Positions 49,566 through 58,239 are shown, numbered from the stretch's first letter. The stretch: 64,000 nt of DNA from CAZTNW01 sp964614945 (GCA_964614945.1 CAZTNW010000003.1:124001-188000); one strand, 5' to 3'. The notes: generated from the letters alone by a model not told the origin. Program-made: numbers and translations.

Positions 49566-50900
49566 CTACTGCTTCACTACATCGTGCAAGGAGGAGCGAA
49601 GGATCTCCAATCCCTGATCTGCTTCCTCTTTCGTGATGACCATGGCTGGCGTGAAGCGGACAGCCGATAATCCACAGGGGAGCAACAATAAACCCCTCTT
49701 ATAGCAGAGCTCCAGCCAGCGATCCCGCAGCTCACGCGCCGGCGTCTTCTCCTCTCGATCCGTTACCAATTCGATGGCCAGCATGAGTCCTAACCCTCGA
49801 ACGTCTCCGATTATTTCAAATTCCTTCTGCAGCTCGAGGAATCCCTGCTTCAGGTGTTCTCCCACCAAGCGTGTGTTTTCCAGTAATCGTTCTTCTTCGA
49901 TCGCTTTAATGGTGGCCAGAGCAGCGACGGCGGCAACGGGATTCCCTCCGAAGGTATTCGAATGTCTTCCCTGGCAGGGAAAATCATAATCTGCGTCGAA
50001 CACCGTCGCTCCCATGGGAACTCCTGAGGCAAGAGCTTTCCCCAAATTCACGAGGTCGGGGACAACTCCGTGGTGTTCAATTGCCAGCATCCTCCCTGTC
50101 TTACCGATACCGGATTGTACTTCATCAGCGACGAAGAGGATACCGTATTTCTCTGCGATGCGTTTAATTTCCTGCACGAAACCTGCCGGAGGGACAACAT
50201 ATCCGCCCTCCCCCTGGACAGGTTCCATAAAAATCGCTGCAACCTCTTCCGGAGGGAGGAGGGATTTGAAGTAGACTTCTTCCAGAATGCAAGCACACCA
50301 GAAATCGCAGCTCTCCCGCTTCATCTTGTAGGGACAGCGATAACAATAGGCAAAGGGAAGATGTGTCACCCCGGGCATCATCGGAAAAAAACTCTCCCGC
50401 TGCACGACCTTGGAAGCAGTGAGGGCGAGGGCGCCCATGGTGCGGCCGTGGAAGGCGCCGAGAAAAGCGATGAATTGCTTGCGGCCCGTCCCCGATCTCG
50501 CTACCTTGATGGCTGCCTCATTGGCTTCAGCTCCGGAATTGGAAAGAAAAACTTTTTTCGCGAAGTCTCCAGGGGTAATCTGACATAACTTCTCGGCGAT
50601 CAAACCCTGCACTTCGTAGTAAAAATCAGGACCATTGAAGAAGAGAAATTTTTCCGCCTGGTCCTTAATAGCCTGCACGACCCGGGGATGACAATGTCCG
50701 GTGCCAGCGACCATTCCGTTGGTAAAATCGAGAAAGAGGTTACCCTCCTCGTCTTCAAAGCGAACGCCTCTCCCCCGTTTGATCGCCACCGGTGAGGTCT
50801 TTGTGCCTGTGGCGAGGAAGCAGATATCACGATCGACGATTTCTTTCGTCTTTCTTCCGGGAATGGGAGTCGATATCTTAGGGCCTTCAATCCAATCCAT
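49566..50900 (-). CDS. Class III aminotransferase (ornithine/4-aminobutyrate type)
   Basis: A 444-residue PLP enzyme. It has SNSGAEANEAAIKVAR, GAFHGRTMGALALTAS, MEPVQGEGGYVVPPAGF, VADEVQSGIGKTGRM and the PLP lysine K288 (NLGKALASGVPMGA). A Cys-rich insertion (YCYRCPYKMKRESCDFWC) is uncommon in GABA transaminases but seen in some archaeal-type ornithine aminotransferases/amino-acid racemases. AGGAGG 7 nt before the ATG at 50900 fixes the start. First gene of the seven-gene operon. Confidence 0.9.
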   Translation of the reverse strand: MDWIEGPKISTPIPGRKTKEIVDRDICFLATGTKTSPVAIKRGRGVRFEDEEGNLFLDFTNGMVAGTGHCHPRVVQAIKDQAEKFLFFNGPDFYYEVQGLIAEKLCQITPGDFAKKVFLSNSGAEANEAAIKVARSGTGRKQFIAFLGAFHGRTMGALALTASKVVQRESFFPMMPGVTHLPFAYCYRCPYKMKRESCDFWCACILEEVYFKSLLPPEEVAAIFMEPVQGEGGYVVPPAGFVQEIKRIAEKYGILFVADEVQSGIGKTGRMLAIEHHGVVPDLVNLGKALASGVPMGATVFDADYDFPCQGRHSNTFGGNPVAAVAALATIKAIEEERLLENTRLVGEHLKQGFLELQKEFEIIGDVRGLGLMLAIELVTDREEKTPARELRDRWLELCYKRGLLLLPCGLSAVRFTPAMVITKEEADQGLEILRSSLHDVVKQ

Positions 50901-51005
50901 GTTAACCTCCTGTAGTTGTTTTACCAAAGCCTGTCTATCACCTGATACCTACAAAACTTAGCACCTCGGAAATCTGAAGACAAGGTTGCAGCTCTCACTT
51001 CAATA

Positions 51006-51039
51006 AAAAAAGAGAGGCCGGATTCGGCCTCTCTTTTTT
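51006..51039 (-). terminator. Intrinsic terminator after rpsI
   Basis: A 15-bp stem (AAAAAAGAGAGGCCG / CGGCCTCTCTTTTTT) with a GATT loop. U-runs exist on both strands, so it can stop transcripts from rplM-rpsI on the minus strand and also read-through in the other direction. Confidence 0.85.
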
Positions 51040-51054
51040 CCCCCTAAATATCGA

Positions 51055-51450
51055 TTAACGCTTTCTGTACTGAGATGCCTTACGCGCTCTCTTCAAGCCG
51101 TACTTTTTCCGCTCCTTGACTCTGGGGTCGCGGGTGAGGAGGTCGGCTTTCTTGAGAGCGCTGTGCAGTTCCGAGTCCGAGCGAAGCAGAGCGCGGGCGA
51201 TAGCATGTCTGATAGCCCCCGCCTGCCCGGCAACTCCCCCCCCTCGCACTGAGACGTTCAGGTCAAAGTGTTTCAAACTATCCGTCAGTACGAGAGGCTG
51301 AAGCACCATATTTATGAGTGTTTGGCGATGAAAGTAATCGGATAGGGGCTTTTTGTTGACAAAGACTAATCCGCTCCCCGGCTTCAGAAAAGCTCGAGCG
51401 ACGGCTGTCTTCCTGCTTCCTGAAGTATGAATCCGCACGTTCTCTTCCAC
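51055..51450 (-). CDS. rpsI: 30S ribosomal protein S9
   Basis: 131 residues with the S9 patterns SGSRKTAVARAFLKPGSG, PLSDYF, VSVRGGGVAGQAGAIRHAIARALL and the basic C-terminus LLTRDPRVKERKKYGLKRARKASQYRKR, which reaches the tRNA P site. It is 9 nt downstream of rplM, the conserved order. The CDS ends just before the terminator. Confidence 0.98.
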   Translation of the reverse strand: MEENVRIHTSGSRKTAVARAFLKPGSGLVFVNKKPLSDYFHRQTLINMVLQPLVLTDSLKHFDLNVSVRGGGVAGQAGAIRHAIARALLRSDSELHSALKKADLLTRDPRVKERKKYGLKRARKASQYRKR

Positions 51451-51459
51451 AGAATCCTC

Positions 51460-51885
51460 CTACTCTAAAGGTTGGGGCAGCTGGGCGGCATGGGGATGTT
51501 CTCCCTCCGCGTACACTCTGAGTTTCTTAATCATCTGCCGGCCGAGAGTATTCTTGGGCAGCATCAAGCGCACGGCATCGCGAATGACTCTCTCCGGCCT
51601 GGAAGCGAGTACCTCTTGCAGGGTTCGAATCTTAAGACCGCCCGGATATCCCGAATAATGGAAGTAGAGTTTCTTCTCCAGCTTAGAGCCGGTCACCCTC
51701 AGGTGGCGGGCATTCGTAACGATCACATAGTCTCCCAGGTCTAAAAAAGGTGTGTATTGAGGTTTATCCTTGCCCATCAACGCACGAGCAATACGGGTTG
51801 CCAGACGCCCGAGTGTCTTCTGCCTGGCGTCAACGAGCAGCCATTGCCTCTGCACGTCTTCCTTGCCTGGAATGTAAGTCTTCAT
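51460..51885 (-). CDS. rplM: 50S ribosomal protein L13
   Basis: 141 residues with the L13 signatures WLLVDARQKTLGRLATRIARAL, GDYVIVTNARHLRVTGSKLEKK, HSGYPGGLKIRTLQEVL and PKNTLGRQMIKKLRVYAEGEHPH. ATG 51885 follows GGAGG with a 7-nt spacer; a longer frame to 51915 begins before the site. First gene of the unit with a strong promoter 30 nt upstream. Confidence 0.98.
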   Translation of the reverse strand: MKTYIPGKEDVQRQWLLVDARQKTLGRLATRIARALMGKDKPQYTPFLDLGDYVIVTNARHLRVTGSKLEKKLYFHYSGYPGGLKIRTLQEVLASRPERVIRDAVRLMLPKNTLGRQMIKKLRVYAEGEHPHAAQLPQPLE

Positions 51886-51921
51886 GAGTATTCCTCCACT
51901 GCTTCGATCAAACATCCAGCT

Positions 51922-51950
51922 ATTTTAGGGGAAAGGAGAATCACTGTCAA
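51922..51950 (-). promoter_or_regulatory. Promoter of rplM-rpsI (TTGACA-17 bp-TAAAAT)
   Basis: TTGACA (51945-51950) and TAAAAT (51922-51927) with a 17-bp spacer on the minus strand, near consensus. It gives a leader of about 30 nt with GGAGG. Confidence 0.8.
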
Positions 51951-52101
51951 CCATAAATAAAATCCGGGAAATTCCAACTCCGGCCAGGGAGACGGTTTCT
52001 AGTTGATCTCCTGCGGTGAGAGAAACTTCACATTCTCGATCGCTCCTGCTTAAAGCGACTGCTGACAAGCGAGCAGTAAATCAGAAGGGTAGCGCCAGAC
52101 T

Positions 52102-52386
52102 TCAATAAAAGTGCAGGGTTCGCATCAGCAGCAGGTAGGCTAAACTGGCCAGGGCGGCGCAGGGAATAACGAGCAACCAGCTGACCCCGAAGAGGCTCCA
52201 GGGTATCAACTCTCCCATCAGCCACTGAGCAAGGAATCCCCCCAAGAATCCTGCCAGTATTGTACCCAGAACTCCGCCTGGCGCCCTTCCCTGGGCCAGA
52301 ATAAAGTCAATCAAAAAGCCCACGAGCCCTCCCAGGCCAATAACCTCAATCCAGATAAGCGGTCCCCAAGCAGCGATATCTGTCAT
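52102..52386 (-). CDS. Small membrane protein, possible GlsB/YeaQ-type
   Basis: A 94-residue hydrophobic protein with three helices (IWIEVIGLGGLVGFLIDFIL, GTILAGFLGGFLAQWLMGE, WLLVIPCAALASLAYLLLM). The Gly-rich GGLVGFLID and GTILAGFLGGFLAQWL pattern resembles the YeaQ/YmgE transglycosylase-associated family, but the match is weak. Role unknown. Confidence 0.6.
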   Translation of the reverse strand: MTDIAAWGPLIWIEVIGLGGLVGFLIDFILAQGRAPGGVLGTILAGFLGGFLAQWLMGELIPWSLFGVSWLLVIPCAALASLAYLLLMRTLHFY

Positions 52387-52470
52387 GATTTACCATTCAA
52401 TAGATATTTTCAAAGCCTTGTCAATGGTTCCTGAAAACTCGACCTGAATTCAAATTTTGCCCCGTTCCCC

Positions 52471-52500
52471 TTGACGCCCTTTCGAACCCCTCCCTATAAT
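52471..52500 (+). promoter_or_regulatory. Promoter of tRNA-Val (TTGACG-18 bp-TATAAT)
   Basis: TTGACG (52471-52476), an 18-bp spacer and TATAAT (52495-52500), with the tRNA starting 10 nt later. A strong match. Confidence 0.8.
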
Positions 52501-52510
52501 GAGGCGTGCT

Positions 52511-52585
52511 GGGCGGTTAGTTCAGAGGTAGAACGCTTCGTTGACACCGAAGAGGTCGTAGGTTCGAGTCCTACATCGCCCACCA
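52511..52585 (+). tRNA. tRNA-Val (anticodon GAC)
   Basis: Acceptor GGGCGGT/ATCGCCC (one G-U), anticodon loop TTGACAC (GAC at 52543-52545), discriminator A and encoded CCA at 52583-52585. Confidence 0.97.
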
Positions 52586-52602
52586 TTTGGAGTCAATCAA
52601 TA

Positions 52603-53745
52603 ATGCCTACTTTTCTGGATCAATTCATCGACGAAATCCGCAAAAAGGGTCCCTCCTTCTTTGCATTCTGGTCAAGGGAGCCGCTGAATGAAATAGAGCG
52701 GGAACTTCAAGACAGGATAAAGAGCCTCTGGCACCCGCTCCCCCCAAGCTGCCCTGCGGGGAGAAAGGCCTTCGCGGTCGACGGATCGATGGCGGAGCGA
52801 AACTTTACGAATGCTTCCACGCTCTTCATCGGTCAATCACTTCTTATCGGTCCCCAACTCGAGGAGAGGAAACTGAGGGTGGAGAATTTCAGGGGCTCCA
52901 CCGATCGAGCAACCAGGGATCGTCTCACCTCCATCTATTTACGGGAGCTGGAGGTAACAATAGCCCTTGAGCATCTTGAACGAATGAAGGGCGGGGTTCT
53001 CTTCATGGACGGATCCCTCTACAGTTCTCTTCCGCATCTTCTCTATCCAATACGTATGGGCGAGGGCTCCCACCATGATGCAACCAATCTCGTCCTCCTC
53101 GATAAAATCCTTCGCCTTTACCGGGGAGCAAAGCGCCTGAATATTCTGATTCTCTGCCTCTCCAAGACCTCTGGCGATATCTTGCTCTCGCGTCACCTTC
53201 TCCCTCAAGCGGAGGAAGCGGGAAAGACATCCGGCCAGGTCTTGCCTGACGTGGAGTTGCTCTATCGTTTCACGGAAAAACCCGGCTATTCCCAGCCCAT
53301 CCTCCTCGGTCAAATAGCATTCCTTCCGCGCCATCAAGCCCTTTTCGAAAACAGGGAGCAGGTTGCCGATCGATTCCTTGACGACAAGGAACGGGCCCTC
53401 AGTTTATTTGAAGAGCTGAGTGAAGCTCCCGGCACGGTCCTTTTCTACTGGCGCCCCGCCAACCAGGAGGACGTCATCCGTGTGGACTTTCCAGATTTCG
53501 CGCAGGGCACGAGCATCTCCCGGATTCGCTCTCAAGTTCTGCCGCTTTCCTTCAATCTCTCTCCCGCTTTGAATATACTCTCTGAGCATTACGGAGGGAC
53601 CAAGGTTTATAACGCCCTGCTGTACCAGGCCGACAAGGAAGTGCGTCTCAGCCATCAGGTGGTAGATCAGATCTACCTCGGCATCCTGGGGCAATCAATG
53701 GCGGGACGGCTCCGATTGGACAGGTCTTCCCGCCGATTCTTCTAA
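52603..53745 (+). CDS. nurA: NurA-domain DNA double-strand break repair nuclease
   Basis: A 380-residue protein with the NurA core: FAVDGSMAERNF and GGVLFMDGSLYSSLPHLL hold the Asp residues of the two-metal site, and late conserved PGYSQPILLGQ and YNALLYQADKEVRLSHQV parts complete the RNase H-like fold. In archaea and some bacteria NurA resects DNA ends together with HerA. No herA is visible here. ATG 52603 is used; the frame upstream runs through the tRNA. A GGAG is about 10 nt before it. Confidence 0.85.
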   Translation: MPTFLDQFIDEIRKKGPSFFAFWSREPLNEIERELQDRIKSLWHPLPPSCPAGRKAFAVDGSMAERNFTNASTLFIGQSLLIGPQLEERKLRVENFRGSTDRATRDRLTSIYLRELEVTIALEHLERMKGGVLFMDGSLYSSLPHLLYPIRMGEGSHHDATNLVLLDKILRLYRGAKRLNILILCLSKTSGDILLSRHLLPQAEEAGKTSGQVLPDVELLYRFTEKPGYSQPILLGQIAFLPRHQALFENREQVADRFLDDKERALSLFEELSEAPGTVLFYWRPANQEDVIRVDFPDFAQGTSISRIRSQVLPLSFNLSPALNILSEHYGGTKVYNALLYQADKEVRLSHQVVDQIYLGILGQSMAGRLRLDRSSRRFF

Positions 53746-53758
53746 CGGACGAGCGGTA

Positions 53759-54169
53759 TCAGCCCTTCACCCGGGTGAAATAGTCGTGATGCTCCTCCTC
53801 TTCAGATAGGATCTCCTCGAAGAGGAATTTAGTTGTGTTGTCGCCCTCCTCTCTGGCGATCTTCAGAATCTCGCGATAGAGCTCAATCGCTTCCTCCTCG
53901 GCCTTAACGTCAAGCTCGATCATCTCCTTGAGATCTTCTCCCACCTTGATAGGGGCTGGCTGCGTCGTGGGAACGCCACCCAGATAGTCTAACCTTTCCG
54001 CGATCTTCTCCGCATGTTTCATCTCCGTAATACCTATCTCTCTGACCGCATCGCCGAAGACCTGCCCTTTAAGGGAGCGCACAACCACATGCTGCCAGAG
54101 ATATTGGATGGAAACCTGCATTTCCCGAGCGATCGCTTTGTTCAAATACTCATTCAGCTTTTCAGACAT
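53759..54169 (-). CDS. Ferritin-like / bacterioferritin-family protein
   Basis: A 136-residue four-helix protein. The diiron ligand pattern is visible: Glu in AIAREMQVSIQYLWQ, EMKHAEKIAERL (ExxH), EEEAIELYREIL and EEEEHHDYFTRV (ExxH). It probably stores iron or detoxifies peroxide in the cytosol. AAGGAG precedes the ATG. Stand-alone gene between nurA and glnA. Confidence 0.88.
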   Translation of the reverse strand: MSEKLNEYLNKAIAREMQVSIQYLWQHVVVRSLKGQVFGDAVREIGITEMKHAEKIAERLDYLGGVPTTQPAPIKVGEDLKEMIELDVKAEEEAIELYREILKIAREEGDNTTKFLFEEILSEEEEHHDYFTRVKG

Positions 54170-54235
54170 GACCTCTTCTCCTTTTCCATGTTCCTGATGG
54201 TATTTTACATCAGGCGGGAACCGCCTTCCATCTCC

Positions 54236-55603
54236 TCAAAAATAGGCCCGTAGTTCCTGGGGATGGGGGTAAGTTTCCATGCGCCTGGCCTCCTCCTTTT
54301 TCTTCTGTGCCCAGCTTCCAATCAGAGAACGGGGGAAGACGTCTCCCTGCAGGAGGTATTCGTGATCGATGAGCAAGGAATCTACGGCTTCAGTCAGGCT
54401 GGAGGGCAAGAAGGAGAACTTTTTCCGGGCCTCTTCGCCGGAGAGGTCCTTTTCGAAGGGACCGAATCCTGCCTTCCTCGGGTCAAGATTCCTCCGAATT
54501 CCGTCGATTCCGGCCATGAGAATGGCAGAAATGCTCAGAAAAGGGTTGGCGGTCGCATCGGGGGGACGGTACTCAAACCTGGTTTCCCCTTTTTGGGCAA
54601 TGTAGAGGGGAATCCGGCAAGCGGAGGAGCGATTACCGCGTCCGAAGGTAATCGCGACCGGTGCTTCAAACCCCGGAACCAATCTTTTGTAGGAATTAGT
54701 GCTGGGGTTAGTGAAAGCGCAGAGGCTGCGGGCATGGGTGAGTACCCCTCCCATAAAGAAGAGGGCGGATTCGCTCAAGTGAGCGTAATCGCTTCCTTCA
54801 TCATAGAAAATGTTCTCCCCTTCCCTCTCCAGGAATACATGCAGGTGCCACCCGTTTCCCGCCTGCTCGAAGAGCGGTTTGGGCATCAAAGTGAGAGCAA
54901 GCTGACGACGTGCAGCCAGGTTCTTCAGGACATGTTTGACCAGGCAAGCATGATCGGCTGCCCTCGTAAGCTTCTCGAATTGGGTCTCGATCTCACATTG
55001 CCCGAGGTTTCCACCTTCGTGATGATGATACTTCACAGGTATTGAGAGCCCCTCCAAGATGAGGCAGGCCTCGTCACGAAAATCTGCCAGAAGATCCTCA
55101 GGGCTCTCGGCATGATAACCGCTTTGCTGCATTCGCTCAAGGGGCAATACCTTCAACTCCCAGGAGCCTCTGTCCTCCTCGAGCTGAAAGCGGGCAAAGA
55201 CATAAAATTCATACTCGGGACCCCAGAAGGAGCCCGTGGCAAATCCCTGCTGTATCAGGTAGTCTTCCGCTCTACGGGCGATCGCACGGGGATCCTCAGG
55301 AAAAGGCGTCCTCTTTTCGTCAGCCAGATGGATTAAGGCGAAGCAGGAGAGGGTGTTCGCCTGTCGGAATGGCTCGACAAAACAGCTCTCCAAATCCGGG
55401 ACCAAAACCATGTCGGAGTGTTCTACAGGTGAAAAACTGTACGAGGAGGCATCGAATCCGATCCCCTCCACCATCAACTGCTCCCTGACTCCGGCAGCAG
55501 GTAAGGTGATGTGGTGAAGTCGGCCGAGGATGTCGGGGACCTTGAGGTCCAAGAACTGGATTTTCTCACGATCTAAAAGCGCTTTCAGAGCGGCAAAGTC
55601 CAT
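54236..55603 (-). CDS. glnA: Glutamine synthetase, divergent type I
   Basis: Makes glutamine from glutamate, ammonia and ATP. The 455-residue chain has the beta-grasp N-terminus and catalytic domain with GPEYEFYVF, HHHEGGNLGQCEIE, MPKPLFEQAGNGWHLHVFL, NRSSACRIP and FEYRPPDATANPFLSISAILMAG. Some usual GS-I signatures are altered: FDGSSI is FDASSY, and HVHQS is HLHVF. The adenylylation-loop tyrosine is not obvious. AAGGAG precedes the ATG and an extended -10 lies upstream. It may be a paralogue with a changed substrate. Confidence 0.92.
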   Translation of the reverse strand: MDFAALKALLDREKIQFLDLKVPDILGRLHHITLPAAGVREQLMVEGIGFDASSYSFSPVEHSDMVLVPDLESCFVEPFRQANTLSCFALIHLADEKRTPFPEDPRAIARRAEDYLIQQGFATGSFWGPEYEFYVFARFQLEEDRGSWELKVLPLERMQQSGYHAESPEDLLADFRDEACLILEGLSIPVKYHHHEGGNLGQCEIETQFEKLTRAADHACLVKHVLKNLAARRQLALTLMPKPLFEQAGNGWHLHVFLEREGENIFYDEGSDYAHLSESALFFMGGVLTHARSLCAFTNPSTNSYKRLVPGFEAPVAITFGRGNRSSACRIPLYIAQKGETRFEYRPPDATANPFLSISAILMAGIDGIRRNLDPRKAGFGPFEKDLSGEEARKKFSFLPSSLTEAVDSLLIDHEYLLQGDVFPRSLIGSWAQKKKEEARRMETYPHPQELRAYF

Positions 55604-55639
55604 GGGGTTCTCCTTCTTTCTATGCCAGTGTCGAAGAAC

Positions 55640-55648
55640 ATTATAACA
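55640..55648 (-). promoter_or_regulatory. Extended -10 promoter of glnA
   Basis: TGTTATAAT reads on the minus strand about 37 nt before the ATG. It is the same nonamer as at ssrA. Confidence 0.55.
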
Positions 55649-55673
55649 AACGAGGTCCGCTCAACTCTTCCTT

Positions 55674-56196
55674 TCAGGGGGAAGGCCGGCCTCCGCATGA
55701 CCTCCATTCTTCCTTTGTGATCTCCAGGTAGGTTGCGCCATCCCCTAAGTAATCGGGGCGTGACCTGTTTACAAACCCCAATTTCGCATAAAGCACCCAC
55801 GCTCTCTTATTGTCAGGATGCGGCTCAACATAGACACGCTCTGCCTGAGCAATTGTGAAAGCCTGATCGATGGCAAATGCGAGAGCTCTCTCGGCGATGC
55901 CTTTGCTCTGCGCGCAGGGCAATAACTTAATATCGAGTGCGGCAGTTCCATGGGCGCCGGCAAGGTTGTAGAATGTCTCCCGCAATAATCGACTCCATCG
56001 GCATAAATTGAATAGTGGCACCTTTGTGGTTTCGCCACCGCCCAGGGTAACCAGGCTTTCAATTCATCCAAAGTTATACCTACCCCATTCGGAAAGCCAA
56101 CGAAGGCCATGATCTCGCATCGTTCCAGAGAGTCCTGACATTCTCTAGGTCCTCGATGGAGGTCTCGTTAATTCTTATCTTCCCCTCATAGAGCAT
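55674..56196 (-). pseudogene. GNAT acetyltransferase (RimJ/RimL-like) broken by two -1 frameshifts
   Basis: Three frames together spell one GNAT protein of about 174 residues. Piece 1 starts at ATG 56196 (MLYEGKIRINETSIEDLENV ... LWNDA). Piece 2 continues EIMAFVGFPNGVGITLDELK ... SIYADGVDYCG. Piece 3 continues ETFYNLAGAHGTAALDIKL, the CoA loop CAQSKGIAERALAF, VYVEPHPDNKRAWVLYAKLGF and ends YLEITKEEWR. Each join needs one extra base: near 56116-56118 and in the GGG at 55979-55981. Its start overlaps the end of rlmD. Either two sequencing deletions or a real pseudogene. Confidence 0.8.
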
Positions 56197-57568
56197 GTTC
56201 CCTCCGCCTTTTTTCACTTTTCATCAAGACGACCGTCTCCACATGAAACGTCTGCGGGAAAAGGTCAAAGGGGCTCGCGCTTACAAGCTCGTATCCCGAA
56301 AGCTCCTTCAGATCCCTGGCCAGAGTAACCGGGTTGCAGGAAATATAAATCAGGTAAGGAAAATTGCTCGAGATGAGGGTTGGCAGTACTCGGGGGTGCA
56401 ATCCGTTGCGCGGGGGGTCAACGACCACCAGATCAAACTGGTTGAGGGTTGAGAGCATTTCTTCCACCTCTCCCCTGAGAAAATGGACGCTGCCCAGGTT
56501 ATTTTGTCTGGCGTTATCCTCGGCATCGCTCACGGCGCTCTCCTCCTTTTCCACTCCCCAAACCTCCTCCACCTTCCCTGAGAGCAGACAGGCAATGGTG
56601 CCGGTACCGCAATAGAGATCCAGGACCCGCCTGGCTCCAACCTCCTGCGCCAGCCCGACCACATATTCATAGAGGCGGAGCGCTCCCTGCGTGTTCGTCT
56701 GAAAAAAGGAGCGGGGAGAAATGCGAAATTTCAGGCCGGCCAGTGTCTCGAAAATATAGGGCTGACCACGAAGCAGGGCTTGATGATCAACCCGATGCGT
56801 GTCTCCCCAGGCCTGGTTGAGGGTGAAAAGGAGGTTTCCTTGCGGTAGAGCTTCCTCTAAGTCCCGCAGGACGCCCTCGCTCAATTCCTCAGCAGAGATC
56901 AAATCCAGAAGCATTTCGCCTGAAGTACTGCTCTTGCGGACCAGAAAATTCCGTAAAGCTCCCTGGTGAAGCTTGGGATGCCAGACCGACAGCTCTCTTT
57001 TCTTCGCCCAGTCTCTCAGGGCAGGGAAGAAATCGGAGACGGGAAAGGAGGAGATGGGGCATTCATTTAAATCGGTGACGCGGTAAAAATTACCCTTAGG
57101 ATGCAAGCCGATGCGGATCTCTCCGTCTCGGGAAAAGGTGAACTCCATTTTATTCCTGTAAGCAAAGGGCGAGGGAGCGGGGACAATTGGCATAATGCAA
57201 GAGGCATCGATCCCGCCAAGGTGGGAAAGGGACTCCCGTAAAAAACCTTCCTTGATCTCCAGTTGTTTCTCGTAGCTGGCGAACTGAAGCAAACATCCAC
57301 CGCAGGAAGAAAAGTGAGGACAAAGAGGGTGCCTGCGAGCAGGGGAGGCCTCGAGAAGTTCCATCGGTCGAGCAATTATATAGTCCCGTTTGACTTTAAC
57401 CTGCTCCGCGAGCACGAGTTCTCCCGGAAGAAGGCCCTCGAGGAAAACCATCTTTCCACCTTCGTCGCGAGACAGAGCTTTACCCTCGTAGATAATTTTC
57501 TCCACCTTCAGTTTCAAGATCGCACGGTTTTTCACAGGCTCCAGTATAAAATATCCGTGAAATGGCAT
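56186..57568 (-). CDS. rlmD: 23S rRNA (uracil-C5)-methyltransferase, RlmD family
   Basis: A 460-residue SAM-dependent m5U methyltransferase. An N-terminal TRAM domain (about 12-70) precedes the Fe-S cysteines at 83, 89 and 92 (CPHFSSCGGC); the catalytic domain has FFQTNTQGALRLYEYV, VLDLYCGTGTIACLLS, VVDPPRNGLHP and the nucleophile Cys in YISCNPVTLARDL. RlmD, RlmCD and TrmA cannot be separated by eye. The start is uncertain between ATG 57568 and downstream GTG codons. Confidence 0.92.
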   Translation of the reverse strand: MPFHGYFILEPVKNRAILKLKVEKIIYEGKALSRDEGGKMVFLEGLLPGELVLAEQVKVKRDYIIARPMELLEASPARRHPLCPHFSSCGGCLLQFASYEKQLEIKEGFLRESLSHLGGIDASCIMPIVPAPSPFAYRNKMEFTFSRDGEIRIGLHPKGNFYRVTDLNECPISSFPVSDFFPALRDWAKKRELSVWHPKLHQGALRNFLVRKSSTSGEMLLDLISAEELSEGVLRDLEEALPQGNLLFTLNQAWGDTHRVDHQALLRGQPYIFETLAGLKFRISPRSFFQTNTQGALRLYEYVVGLAQEVGARRVLDLYCGTGTIACLLSGKVEEVWGVEKEESAVSDAEDNARQNNLGSVHFLRGEVEEMLSTLNQFDLVVVDPPRNGLHPRVLPTLISSNFPYLIYISCNPVTLARDLKELSGYELVSASPFDLFPQTFHVETVVLMKSEKRRREHAL

Positions 57569-57578
57569 AAAATAAATT

Positions 57579-58239
57579 ATGTTAGATCTGGGTGGCAACC
57601 CTTACCGCAATCTGGCAGCTGTCTACGATACACTGGGCTTCTCTCAGCCGGGAGAGCTGTACGCAGCGGAAATAAAAGCCAGTTGGAAAAACAAGTCGGC
57701 CCAGGATGCTTACTCGACATTGGTTGCGGTACCGCCCGCGGCGGAATCGTCTTCGCCTCGGCGGGTTGGAAGGTCACGGGCATCGATATCTCTACCTCCA
57801 TGCTTGCTCTGACCATGCTCCAGGCCCTGGAGGCCAAAGTAGAGATCAAGCTCAGCCGCCAGGACATGCGCGCTCTGAGTTCGGTAAGAAGATTCGACCT
57901 GGTCACCTGCTTTTCCACTTTAAATCACCTGTTGAAAATCGAGGAAATGGAGAAAGCAATCATACAGGTGGTCCAGGCTCTACGTATTGGCGGCTTCTTC
58001 GCAGCGGATTTGCTCACTCCGGAGACCCTTTCCTCACCCCGCCTGGCTGCGGCAGCAGTCGCTCGCGACGTTTACCTGCTTCGCTTCGAGGATTTCACTC
58101 GACCGCTCATGCATACGACCAGGCTCGTCTGGTTCAAACGCAAGGGGACCTCTACGAAAAAATGGAATCGCAGCTCAAGGAACGTGCCTATTCCTGGGCG
58201 GAAATAAGCAAAATACTGGAAAAAAACGGTTTTCAGTGA
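57579..58239 (+). pseudogene. SAM-dependent methyltransferase broken by two -1 frameshifts
   Basis: A class I methyltransferase of about 220 residues spread over three frames. Frame 1 starts at ATG 57579 (NPYRNLAAVYDTLGF ... AAEIK). Frame 2 follows with SQLEKQVGPGCLLDIGCGTA (motif I), VTGIDISTSML (motif II) and FDLVTCFSTLNHL up to FEDF. Frame 3 continues HSTAHAYDQARLV, QGDLYEKMESQLKERAYSWA and ends EISKILEKNGFQ at 58239. Joins need one extra A in the AAAA at 57674-57677 and one extra T in the TTT at 58093-58095. Divergent from rlmD. Confidence 0.8.

Noticed and set aside
52471..52602. 44-residue extension in front of nurA
   Set aside because: It reads through the tRNA-Val promoter and gene and has no ribosome site.
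57263..57578. N-terminal part of a long plus-strand frame running into the methyltransferase
   Set aside because: It is antisense to rlmD; only the later part matches the methyltransferase, so the front is a shadow.
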